A stretch of DNA of 64,000 nucleotides from Eupeodes corollae (Eukaryota; Arthropoda; Insecta; Diptera; Syrphidae). The position numbers were made by a program, and so were the translations under genes. This document shows positions 12,886-24,289 of the stretch, in pieces. The notes below the pieces were generated by a model that saw only the letters and a program-made list of their open reading frames with translations, ran no database searches and had not been told where the DNA came from. Where the stretch lies: the NCBI RefSeq assembly GCF_945859685.1, contig NC_079149.1:4375118-4439117 (forward strand), in the 5' to 3' direction. Position 1 is the first letter of the stretch. Each line of letters starts with the position of its first letter.

Positions 12886-14831
12886 GTTTGTCATAGAGAA
12901 ACAAGAAAGGAATTGCAAAAAGTTAACGGGCAAAGTACCATTATGTAAAGGGGGTCCTATTCAAGTGACAATGAGTGTATCATTTAGGAAGCAGTTACAG
13001 CTGTCATTCAAATCAATCCGAAAAATGTGTGAATTGATGTTTTATTTTGATAAGAAATTCAAATTATTCGGAACTTATTAAATTATGAAAGAATTCTGAA
13101 AAGAAGAAAATTTTGATTGCAAAGTTATTCTTGCGAAAAATGTATTTTTTTATTTTCCTGGTGGACATTAAGTTACCTAAAAAGCCAATTCCATTTTTTC
13201 AATAAATGAATCGAATTGTTTCATTGATTTTTTAATTTAATTTTATACTTTTCCACCCTTCTTAAAGTAAATTAAACTTTATTCGAGTTCAAGCTTTTAA
13301 TTGACAGTTGAAATGTGACACTTGATGAATCTGTCAAAAACAAAGTGACCGCCTGTATTTTTGTGAGTTATGACATATGAGTGCGAAATAGCGAAAATAA
13401 AATTTCATCCTTACAGCAGGAAATTAAAGTTTTTATTTTTAATGAGATACGATTTTTAAGAAAGATCAATGAATAATATATTTGAATGTCAAATTTAGTG
13501 AAGCGTAGATTTTGATGTTTATTAAAAAGCGATATATTCTTGTATTTCTTTGAATGCTGCATTAGCTGCGTCAATTTCAGAATTGATTTTTCTCAATTTA
13601 AAATAAGGAAAGAATCTCAAATACTTGACAAAGCATTGATTCTCGTTTTTATATAGTTAAGGTTTGTTACATTAGAAACGAAACCAAATGTAAACTTGCC
13701 ATAAAATTAGCAGCGCCTTATTTTGACAGTTTCATTTGCTCAGAATATCATTAAGGGTGCAGTTACAGCTGTCATTCAAATCAAATGTGTGAATTGATGT
13801 TTTATTTTGATTAGAAATTCAAATTATTTTGGAACTTATTAAATAATGAAAGAATTCTAAGAAGAAGAACATTTTGATTGCAAAATTATTCTTACGAGAA
13901 ATGTATTTTTCTATTTTCCTGGTGGACATTAATTTACCTAAACAGCCAATTCCATTTTTTGTATTAATAAATCGAATTGTTTCACTGATTTTTAATTTTA
14001 TTTTATACTATTCCACTCTTCTTACAAAGCTCTTCACTCTTACGACACTCTTCGAGTCAAAACTTTTAATTTTTAATAAATATGATTTAAAATCATGAAA
14101 ATAAAATTTTTATTTTTAAAATCATGAAATGAAAAAAAAAACCAGCATAGGTGTTCTTATATGCGTTTCGCCCGATGCAATGGTTGGGCTCATCACTTTG
14201 TCTTAACGCATATTCTCTCGAATAAATCGAGATTCCATAAAAACTTTTAGTTGACAGTTGAAATATGACACTTGACGAATGTGTCAAAGTCAATGTGGCA
14301 GCCTGTATTTTTGTGAGTTATGACATATGAGTACGAAATAGCGAAAATCAAATCCAATTAGATTTGTTTAGAATATCATTAAAGGTGCAGTTACAGCTGT
14401 CATTTAAATCAATCCGAAAAATGTGTGATTTGATGTTTTATTTTGATCAGAAATTCAAATTATTCTGAAACTTATTAAATTATGAAAAAATTCTGAGAAA
14501 AACAAAATTTTGATTGAAAATTTATTCTAGCGAAAAATGTATTTTTCTACTTTCCTGGTGGACATTTATTTAACCTAAAAATCCAATTCCATTTTTTCAA
14601 TAAATGCATCAACCTGTTTCACTGATTTGTAATTAAATTCTACTATTCCAGTCTTCTTACAAAAGTAAATTAAATTTTTACTAAGTCTAAGCTTTTAATT
14701 GACAGTTGAAATGTGACACTTGATGAATCTGTCAAAGCCAAAGTGACAGTCTGTATTTTTGTGAGTTGTGACATATCAGTACGAAATAGCGAAAGTAAAA
14801 TCCCATCTTTACAGGAAATTAAAGCTTTTAT

Positions 14832-14898
14832 TAACTTCCCATATAAAGTTATTGTAATGGGTCCGATTTGTCAAATTGAAAATTTTGACATTTCTCGT
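14832..14898 (+). repeat. Dispersed hairpin-end repeat, copy 1
   Basis: This stretch begins TTAACTTCCCATATAAAGTT and continues ATTGTAATGGGTCCGATTTG, a TCAAATTGAAAATTT block and TTGACATTTCTCG. It matches, in inverse orientation, the better preserved copy at 32,377-32,443, where the first part forms a perfect-stem hairpin. It lies inside one unit of the 11.3-16.2 kb array. Confidence 0.8.
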
Positions 14899-15956
14899 AT
14901 TCAATGGGATACAATTTCTTAGAAAGATCAGTAAATAATATATTCGAATGTCAAATTTAATGAAGGGAAGATTTTAACGCTTATTAATAAGCGATTTATT
15001 CTTGTATTTCTTTGAATGCTGCATTAGCTGCGTCAATTTCAGAATTGATTTTTTCTCAATTAAAAATAAGGAAAGAAACTGAAATACTTGACAAAGCATT
15101 GATTCTCGTTTTTATATACATAGTTAAAGTTTGTTACATTAGAAACGAAACCAAATGTAAACTTGCCATAAATTAGCAGCGCCTAATTTGACAGTTTCAT
15201 TTGCTCAGAATATCATTTAGGGTGTAGTTACAGGTGTCATTCAAATCAATATAAAAAATGTGTGAATTGATATTTTATTTTGATTAGGAATTCAAATTAT
15301 TTTGGAACTTCTGATTCTGTGAATAAGAAAATTTTGATTGCAAGTTATTCTTGCGATAAATGCATTTTTCTATTTTCCTGGTGGACATTAATTTACTTAA
15401 AAAGCAATTTCATTTTTTCAACAAATGAATCGAATTGTTTCACTGATTTTTAATTTTATTTTATATTATTCCACTCTTCTTACAAAGCTCTTCACTCTTA
15501 CAACACTCTTCGAGTCTAAACTTTTAATTGACAGTTGAAATGTGACAAATCTGTCAAAGTCAAAGTGACAGATTGTATTTTTGTGAGTTATGACATATGA
15601 GTACAAAATAGCGAAAATCAAATCCCATTAGATTTGCTCAGAATATCATTTAGGGTGTAGTTACAGCTGTCATTCAAATCAATCATTAATTTACCTAAAA
15701 AGCCAAATTAATTTTTTTCAATAAATGAATCCAATTGTTTCCTGATTTTTAATTTAATTTTACACTATTCCACTCTTCTTACAAAAGTAAATTAAATTTT
15801 ATTCGAGTCTAAGCTTTTAATTGACAGTTGAAATGTAACACTTTACGAATCTGTCAAAGTCAAAGTGACAGTCTGTATTTTTGACAGAGTTATGACATAT
15901 GAGTATACGAAAAAGCGAAAATAAAATCCCATCTTTACAGGAAATTAAAGTTTTTA

Positions 15957-16023
15957 TTAACTTCCCAAAGAAAGTTATTGTAATGGGTCCGATTTGTCAA
16001 GTTGAAAATTTTGACATTTCTCG
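15957..16023 (+). repeat. Dispersed hairpin-end repeat, copy 2
   Basis: Same family as the copy at 14,832-14,898 and in the same place within its array unit. The hairpin arm reads CTTCCCAAAGAAAGTT here. The element terminus was therefore inside the unit before the unit was duplicated. Confidence 0.8.
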
Positions 16024-16225
16024 TTTTTAATGGGATACGATTTTTAAGAAAGATCAATGAATAATATATTTGAATGTCAAATTTAGTGAAAGGAAGATTT
16101 TTACGTTGTATTTCTTTGAATGCTGCTAAGCTGCGTCAGTTTCAGAATTGATTTTTTCTCAATTTAAAAAGGAAAGAAACTTAAAACGTTGTAAATACTT
16201 TGACAAGTGTGGTACATAATGTGTA

Positions 16226-18369
16226 CAAAATTTTGGTGAATTTTATAAATTTGAATGATATACAGAAATCCCTACAAACCAAAAGCTTGTAGGAATAAAA
16301 ACTTTTTTGTGTACATAAGAAGTTTCAGCTGAAAACTTTTCGAACTGAAACTATCCTCGCAGATGAACAAATATTGCACATATTTGATTTCTATAAGTAA
16401 GTTATCCACGTTTTGAATCCTCTACTGTATTACTCCAGGTCTATAGCTTCTATCAACCTACTTTAAGTCTGCCGCCCCGCGCCGCCAGAGCATTTTAAGT
16501 CTGCGTTCCATTGATCGTATATCTACTCGAATAATGACTTATTTAGACATTAAAACCGCAAATGTTTTGTCTTCAATCTCTACAACTGGTTTTAGTTGTG
16601 GTTATGGTGGGTTGCTTCTGCTTTATTGATGATGGGGCAGGAGCACTCGTTACCAGTGATGTGGCGCTTTCTTGAGACTCTTTGCCAACCAAGTCACTGT
16701 CGCTGCCATCAAGAGGGACGACGACGGGACAGAGATTGAAGTGTGATATCAAATGTGAAATTAGAATTTCATGCAACTCACAGACGCGCCTCACTGAGTC
16801 TCAATTCCTTTTTGATAGATCTTTTTTTTTTTTGTTGTTTATTTCAAAAGTGCGCTGCATTAAAAATGCAAATGCCTGCAGATTAAATTAATCTGATAGA
16901 ACATCGTCATACACCGTCATATCTGCCCACATTGCTCTAGGTCTTCGTATACATGCACCTACCATAATATTATAGTCGGCATGGCAGTCCTTATGGAGTA
17001 AGCGATTGGTGTGCAGTTTTTCAAGAGTCTTCTCGAGAGACCTTTCTAAAAATAAAATTAAAGTTCTTTTCTTGTTGTTTTTGTTGTTTGCTTTTTGCCA
17101 TCATCGATTAATCTGACAATAAGTTGGATGGTTGAAGAGATAATAATTTGCTCGAAGGCAAAACTCCCCTATTTCTGCCTCCAAGTTTTTGTTGTTTTGG
17201 CTTGAGAATTTGAAAAGACCATAAACTAATCCCACTCGCTTTTGATTTTCATTATTATTCCTTTAGTTTTTTTTTTTAAGTTTTTGAATATGATTTGAGA
17301 TGATTTAGAGCGCAAAGAGTTACTACTCCATAATTAAAATAAAAATAAAAATAAAAAAACATACATTTAATAAGTTTGAGGTTAATTGACTGAAACATTA
17401 TTTCTACTGACTTTTGGAGAAGATGGGGATTTACAGTAGATACTTGTGAAAGAAATTACTCACCAGTAAGTAACGCCACGCTATGCCATTAAATATGTTT
17501 ATAAGTCATAAAGCTGAGACAAATTAAGTTAGGGAAGCTTTAAGAAAATAATCCCTTAATCCCAGTTCATGAAATAGAGAACCTCCTCTCTCATATGATT
17601 TGGATCTGGACATGGTAATATGATTAAAAAAAAAAACATATTTTATATCATGCATCATTGAGGTAAAAGGATATATTCAGAAATTAATTATTTTGGGATT
17701 AGCAGCTGTTGTTGTGCTCAATCAAAATTGTGCAATCGATTATTACCCGCTATAATATAATAATGAATGTGTTGCCAGCCTTAAACTGGTGGCTTATGAA
17801 GACCAGCAGGCCATTCGGCAAGAAGGGTCAAATATTGATTGGAAATAATTATTGTTGTAAATCAGAATTCTTCTGAACAGAATCGAACGTATTTATCTAT
17901 GATGTAATAGCTGGGAAATTAATCCTTATGGCCCTATAAACGTGAACTGTAAGGTAACAGCTTATGGAAATTAACGATGAAATATCTTCTCATATACAGT
18001 TATACCTACAGTGAAAGCATAATTGATTTTTTGTTTCTTTTTGGCCAATATTCCAGTGATTTAAATGGTCTGTTTGATTCTCGTTTAAAGAATATTCGTA
18101 ATTAACGATCTTAAACCTTCAGCTAGATCAACTACACCAATAAATAAAATAAAAGTTTAGTTTATTATTTATTGATGCTAAACATAAGAACAGTTTTAAC
18201 TCTAATTTGTTTTCGAAAATTATCAACGTTTTTGCAAAAATAATATCTAAACAAACAAACCTTCTGAAATGTTCAGCGCTTAGCCTCTAAACGTCAAATA
18301 AAAAAAAAAAAACAGATAAGGGGATGCTTTCACTTTTCTATTTAATAAATTTAATTGTGTGTTACAGTT
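16226..18369. other. Non-coding stretch with a GC-richer island at 16.44-16.80 kb
   Basis: The part 16,440-17,000 is less AT-rich than its surroundings and includes CCGCCCCGCGCCGCC. A 73-codon open frame on - (16,573-16,794) has no recognisable domain. The remainder is AT-rich with A/T runs. No exon, repeat family or RNA gene was recognised. Confidence 0.4.
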
Positions 18370-19164
18370 TTAGCTAATACTTTTTGTATTAGTTTGACAG
18401 TCCGGCTTTGTAAACGTTCTTTATCTTTGAGTTTAGGAATGAGTGCATTCAGTAAAATTGGGAAAATTTGTCTGATTTGGTCAGTCAGTTGGTTTTATTA
18501 AATTTGATATTTGCTTTGTATAAAATATAAACAACATTCCAAATATGATTCGTTTGTTGGTTTACACTCCGATTCTGGCTTTTTAAAGCGTCGAAGTATC
18601 ATCGTTGCCTATTAATATCTTACACTGTTGTTCAATCAGTTTATGAAATGTCAAATAGGAACATACATATATATTAAAAGTTCATGTATAGTTTTTTTTA
18701 TCTTTTGGTGTAAAAGTGCCTTATCTTTGAGTTTAAAAATGAATGCATTCAGTAAAATTGGTAAAATTTATTATTTGTGTCGTTTAAATATAAACAACAT
18801 TTCGAAAAAAATTATTCAAAATTCGATTCGTTTATTATTTAATACTCCGATTCTGGCTTTTTCAAGCGTCGCAGTATCAGCGGTGCCTATTAATATCTTC
18901 AACTGTCGTTCAATCAGTTTCTGAAATGTCAAATGTGAACATGCATGAAAAGTTCATGTAGAGTCTCCGTTTATCTTTTGGTGTGAACATGGCTAAACTT
19001 TGAGATTAAGACTGAATGCATTCAGCGAAATTTAGGTAGATTCGCATGATTAATCCTTTGCATACTTATGTATTTATTTTATTTAATATACAATTTGTGC
19101 ATATACTGGGAAAGTGTTCACACTGAAATGTACTCGTTTTCCTATAAGATTTCAATTTTAGCAA

Positions 19165-20600
19165 AACGGACTGTGAAATTTTGTATTGATGCAAAATCAA
19201 TAATTCTTTTTGTAAGGAATCTATATAGATAATATTACTTTGTACGACCATACTGTTAGTTGAATTTACTTAATTATTTTATTTAAACCTCTTGTCAAAA
19301 ATTCAATAATATTTCTTTTGACATCAGCCATCATCTGTTTTGTTTACATTAAATGGAGTGCTGCATGTTTTGAAAGGTTTGTTTGTCATCTTCAAATTGC
19401 TACTAGTTAACAGGTATGTTTCATGTTTAATTTTTCGTCCAAAACCGACAAGTTCGCGAAAAATCGGGTTTTGGGTTCGGTGTTCAATAGCATTTTCACA
19501 CCAAACCCAAAACCGGGTTTTCGGCAAAATGTTTTCGAAAACCAGAAAATCGTTTCCACCAAACATTTAGACGTTTTCATTTGACATTTAGATTTATTTA
19601 ACACCGGCTGTCAAATTTTGTATTGATGAACAAATTTGTGAGCAAAAAGTTTTGTTCTTTTCAAATTATTTGTGGAAATAAAATGAATGGCCTGAGCAGA
19701 AAAGGTCAATCCCTAGTTCCTGATTCGTACCAAAATCACACTCATCCAGAGCGATCACTGAAGCCGATGGGCTGCAATTTCTACATGACTATCTCTTTGG
19801 CTTCTTCCTTTGAGGATTCGCCTGGTTTGTCCAATGCGCTGAGGATCTTCTTGATGTTGGCAGGCTGTTCATCAAGTTGCGAAAGGTTTTATTCACTGGA
19901 ACAACGATTTCCACATTGTGGAATTTTTTGGCGCAAAATTTCCTAGTCCGCTGCGACTTACCCTCCACCAGAACTTATCCCCTTTCTCCCAAACCCTTGT
20001 AATTGAACGGAGTTACCGGAAAGTCTTTCTCTAAGTAGTAATCGAAAGCGTCGAACAAATTTGTGGCGACAAGTTCGAAGACGCATCCCTTGGAAACGTT
20101 ATTACGAACTACGGGCAAGTCTTCCTCGTCCTTGGGGTCGTCACACCAGTAGCCTTAGTGAATTCCGGTTCCACTCTGGAGGATCATAAAAGAACCGCCA
20201 GTGCCGCGAATAGTTCCCGGGCTTTTATTCTCGAAGTTTTTTTCTGCCACGCAGCTCCCCAAAGTTTCCTTTTTTACTCTTCCATATTCTGTAAATAAAA
20301 AAAAACAATAATTCTTATTTTGTAAGGAAATTGTATAAATAATATTACTTACCACGACCAAATTTATTTCAAAATAAAATATTTGTTTTGACAGCTCTGT
20401 TTACATTATTTTGAGCGCTGAATGTTTCAAAAAGTTTGTTTGTTTAGTTCAACTTTGAATTGCTACTAGTTTTTGAGAGGTTTTATATAAAACTTGTGGT
20501 TTACAAAAACTTGTGGTTTACCAAAAATTTATGGGAAAACTTGAAAACTATAATTTCGCGAAAACCGGGTTTTGGACTTGGCGTGAAAAGCCTATTAGAC
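19165..20600. repeat. Direct duplication flanking the HPF1 fragment
   Basis: A block running from AAATTTTGTATTGATG (19,172) through AATAATTCTTTTTGTAAGGA, TAATATTACTT, a TGTTTACATT block and AATTGCTACTAGTT (to about 19,405), followed by a CGGGTTTTGG-containing tail, recurs as AAATTTTGTATTGATG (19,614) ... AATAATTCTTATTTTGTAAG (20,310) ... GAATTGCTACTAGTT (to about 20,471) and another CCGGGTTTTGG. In the second unit the HPF1 fragment (about 680 bp) lies between the two landmarks; in the first it is absent. It was either inserted in one unit or lost from the other. Confidence 0.75.
19662..20300 (-). pseudogene. HPF1: Broken copy of HPF1 (histone PARylation factor 1)
   Basis: HPF1 binds PARP1/PARP2 in the nucleus and switches ADP-ribosylation to serine. 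Read on -, this stretch gives the C-terminal half or more of the protein in order: HWRFFYDPPEW (20,203 to 20,171), GYWCDDPKDE then LPVVRNNVSKGCVFELVATN and LFDAFDYYL, then KKFHNVEIVVPVNKTFRNL, then NIKKILSALDKPGESSKEEA, and last ALDECDFGTNQELGIDLFCS (to about 19,687). WRFYYDPPE, the VVPV segment and DECDYG..LELG.DLF are the family's strongest signatures. The Asp-Glu that completes the PARP active site in human HPF1 is kept; its Tyr-Arg PARP contact reads Phe-Arg. In-frame stops (before GYW and before VLVEGK) and at least two frameshifts make it dead. The N-terminal part and the extreme C terminus are missing. A TTTTATTTACAG just upstream looks like a splice acceptor, so it may be a genomic copy and not a retrocopy. 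Confidence 0.85.
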
Positions 20601-22175
20601 TGACTTTAAACGTAAAATAAAAACAGATAATGGGATGCTTTCACTTTTCTATTTACCTAATTAATTTAATTGTATGTTGTAAGCGGCAATAATATTATTT
20701 TTGCATGTATATATTTTTTTATTTATAATAAGTCTGCGGTTTGACACTCCGGGTTTTTAAAGCGTCACGGATGGTGCCCATGTATTTCTTCTATTGTAAG
20801 TTCAATCAGTTTACGAAATGTCAAATAAGAACATGTATGAAAAGTTCGTGTATGTCTCCCTTTATCTTTTGGTTTAAACATGCCTTAACTTTGACTTTTA
20901 AGAATGAATCCATTCAGAGAAATATAATTCGTATGTTGTTAAACACTTTCGCAAGCGTCAAGACGCGGCAGCCATGTATTACTTTTATCGTAGGTAAGCT
21001 TATAATATGTCATATCCATATGAAAATATGCATGAACTTGCCCTTATTTCAAGTTTAATAACAAATGCATTCAGCAGAATCTTGCACGGTTTATTAAATC
21101 TTCTTTTGCATTATTAAATAATCCAACGGGCATTTGGTTTATTAAATTTAATATTTGTTTTGTACTTATACACGGGCGGGGGTGTCCAATTATTTCTTCT
21201 GATTTTGCTCATTTATCTTTGAAGGTTGAATCAGTTTTTGAAATACTTAAATACATATTTATATGACAAGTTCGGGTAAAACCTCCGTTAATGTTTTGGT
21301 TTAAACATGCATTACCTTTAAATATAAAAATGAATGCATTCAGTAAGATTTCCAAATAGTTGCCTCATTTCTTTGTATCTTCTTTTGCGTGTTTAAATAA
21401 TCATTTAGTCGTATATTTTTTTATAATTTAATATTAATTTTGGATATTATTTTTAATTTATATTTGGAAATAAATTATTCAAATATAATTTATATGCGGA
21501 ATATACTGTTTAAATCGTCACGGCGCAGCGGCGGTTTTTTATTTATCTCTTCTACTGTAGGTTTAAGTTAGTGAAATGTCAAATGAGAATGTGTAGAAGA
21601 CATTCGTATAAGGCCCCGTTTATCTTTAAGTGTAAATATTCTTTAACTTTGGCTTTAAAAATGAATGTATTCAGCGAAATTTAAAAAGTTTCAGCTGATT
21701 TGTTTTGATTTGCTTTTTCATATTTAAATTATCGGTCAATCAGTTGGATTTATTAAATTTAATATTCATTTTGTTTATAATATTTATAAATCATATTTAG
21801 AAATAAATTATTCAATTTGCGGTACAATACACTGGGTTTTAAAGCTTTAAAGCGGCCAATCGCTTCTTCCGTTTATGAAAAACAAATGGAAACATGCATG
21901 AACTTGTCTTACCTTTGAGTTTAATAATGAATGCATTCAGCAAAGTATGGCAAAGTCAATTCGGTTTTCTTTGATCTTATTAATTTATACAAAATATATC
22001 TCTTTTATTTTAAAGAATCACATACAAAAATTGATTATTTTTGACAGAACTTCACCCTTCAAAATGCAGTTGATGCTTGATTATGGAGTTAAAGACAGAA
22101 ATAAAAGTAAAAAAAAAAGGAATTCCAATGAATGCGTTCAGTGTGATATGAGGTTAGGTATTTGCAATTGTTTGA

Positions 22176-24289
22176 CATACAACACGTAAATCTAAAAATG
22201 GTATGCTAACGAAATAAATACATGTGAAGGTTAAAACCCAACAAATTATTCAATTTAACATCTTCTTCTATATAAATCTAAATATTTCAAATAAATTCAA
22301 TCGACAGCGTGTTATGTCGTTAATATATGAATATTTAAACCACATCATTGAACTTTCATCTAAACTTCAATTTCTCGCAAGAAATCACAATTTTTCTCGG
22401 TTGACATTGCCTGCGCATATATACTCTCTCCATATACACCAAGCCACCTAATATTAGATGAAAAATTTAAAGAATTTCACTTCAATCATTTACCTACATC
22501 TCACACTAACCTCAAAAAAGAAGGCGACATTACATAGACATTGCGCTGCTGAAGCTTCAAGGTTTCCCCCTGTGGTAATAATCTTTAAAAGTGATTTCAC
22601 ATCCATTTTCTCCCGAAGATATTTTTTTGTTAAACAAAAAAGAAAAAAATAAGAAGAATCAAAATCAAAGGAATAAAATCTTCAATAAAAACCGCATTAA
22701 AGTTAAAATTGATTCCTTCTACCACAATTCGAGTGTAGGTATATCTTTTTCTGTTACCCACTGACATGTGAATTGATCTCAAGAAGATTTTCAAGACATC
22801 CGTTTGATTGTTTTTTTTTTTGTTGCTAAACATAAGTTAAATATATATAAAAAAATAAAATCAAAGGTAAAGAGTTTTTCAAGTGACTGCAGCTGAAAAA
22901 AAGGAAAACTTTTTATCGATCTTATACTCTTGAAAGTCCACAATGAAAGCCAATTTCCTTGTTGTGCTGGATATGGGACCGGAGTTGTTGGAGTAGGTTG
23001 ATGGTTTCAAAGGAATAACTTTTTTCTAATCCCAAATAGCTATTGTGCAAAACTAAAAAACAAATAAAACGTCAAAATACTAAAACCCACAAAATAATCC
23101 CCTCGAATGCCCTCACTTGCCCCGGCGTAATATTCATCATCATCATCATCATAATCCCAATTATGTGGAGGAGGTTTTGGTTGTTCAATACGGTTTATAC
23201 AAAACCAAAGTAGGTGCATTCTACTTATGGAAAACATGATCATTACAATTCCGACAACACGATGTTAGGGTTCCTACGCTTTTTAATGTACCCTAGCAAA
23301 AAACAAAACTTTTCTTTTTATTTTTTGCCTTGAAAAGTTGTGTTCAATGCACAGAGAAATTTCCATTTGGTGCAGTCAAGGAGAGACTTGTATAGGTATA
23401 AGGTATCTCCACAACGAGACTCCAGGCACCCAGGCTCTCTGGCAGACATCAGATGGATAGAGATACCCGTTCATTGATACAACTACGAAAAAAGCCCACA
23501 GGAAAATATACTTTGATTTCAATTTTTGTATCTGCAGATTGATTTGTTGGCCGCAATTCTATCTGCCAACATTTTGTAATTTTATTTTTCTGTCTTTTTG
23601 CCTGAACTCTTTCATTTTTGTTAACTTTACTTATTTTTTTTTTTGGTTGGGTTGTAATGCTTTTGGTTGCAATTGTGTTACGTGGGCATTGATATGAATT
23701 TCGTTGGTGGACGTTTTATAGATAGATCCATAAAAGATACATTTTCAAGTGAAGGGATATATTCATTTTGGCTTTGGCTTTTAGCTTTGGCTGAATGCTA
23801 ATGCTTGGAGTAGGTATAGAGAACGAGTATAATACATATTCTTCAGAAAAGTTACGAGTTTTTCTGATGTTGCGATGTTGAAAAAAAGAACAATCTTACC
23901 ACAAAATGTTCGACTGAGTTATTTTGGATTTTTCAATATAAAAGATGAATGCAAGTGGAATTGTAATTTTCTTTCGTTTGGATTTTCTTCCTTTTTTTTG
24001 TTTGCTTTACATTTAATTTTGAACTTGAAGTTCTGTGTACTGAATAAGAGAAGCATGAAATGGTCGTGTTAAGTCGGGTGCATTAATTTAAGAACTGGCT
24101 ACTAAAATGTTGAACACGGGAATGCGGCAGCTAATGTGTTATTGAGGAAGTGTGTTTCTCCTTGGAGCTCAAAGAATGAAGTAAATTTTGAAAAGTTTTC
24201 ATTTCATATCTGAAGTTTTTGCACTTTACTTTTACGACTCTTCAAAAATCAGCATAAAAGTTATGGGTGTCTTACTTTCTTAGTAACTA
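22176..24289. other. Non-coding stretch
   Basis: AT-rich with a CATCATCATCATCAT microsatellite at about 23,133-23,150 and several T-rich runs. Short open frames here, including a poly-Asp frame on - at 23,040-23,243 made by the microsatellite, have no domain. No element ends or exons were recognised. Confidence 0.45.

Larger units (their letters stand above)
11290..16225. repeat. Long composite repeat array, interrupted by a Tc3-like transposon
   Basis: Several blocks recur in the same order. (a) GACAAAGCATTGATTCTCG...AACTTGCCATAA...AGCAGCGCC occurs at about 11,336, 13,627 and 15,090. (b) AGTTACAGCTGTCATT(C/T)AAA occurs at about 12,994, 13,760, 14,390, 15,225 and 15,658. (c) TTTTCCTGGTGGACATTA occurs at about 13,154, 13,915, 14,555 and 15,377. 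(d) TTGACAGTTGAAATGTGACA and the following CTGTCAAAG block recur at about 13,302, 14,250, 14,700, 15,530 and 15,820. (e) TTGAATGCTGC...GCTGCGTCA occurs at about 13,551, 15,010 and 16,118. Copies have lost different pieces, so the period is irregular. No shared open frame was seen. Confidence 0.88.
18370..22175. repeat. Degenerate satellite-like array, about 290-bp period, interrupted by an HPF1 fragment
   Basis: The landmark AATGAATGCATTCAG, or a near match, recurs at about 18,438, 18,738, 19,012, 20,902, 21,064, 21,329, 21,659, 21,927 and 22,128. It is preceded by TTATCTTTTGGT(T/G)TAAA(C/A)ATG.CTTA.CTTTGA and followed by blocks such as TTATTAAATTTAATATT and GAAATGTCAAAT. Copies are strongly diverged and some are truncated. 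Between about 19,080 and 20,600 the array is replaced by the duplicated HPF1-associated sequence described separately. Confidence 0.8.

Noticed and set aside
23040..23243. A - strand frame with NWDYDDDDDEYY that looks acidic and protein-like
   Set aside because: The Asp run is produced by a CAT/ATG microsatellite and the remainder ends in hydrophobic low-complexity sequence. No splice sites or homology were recognised.
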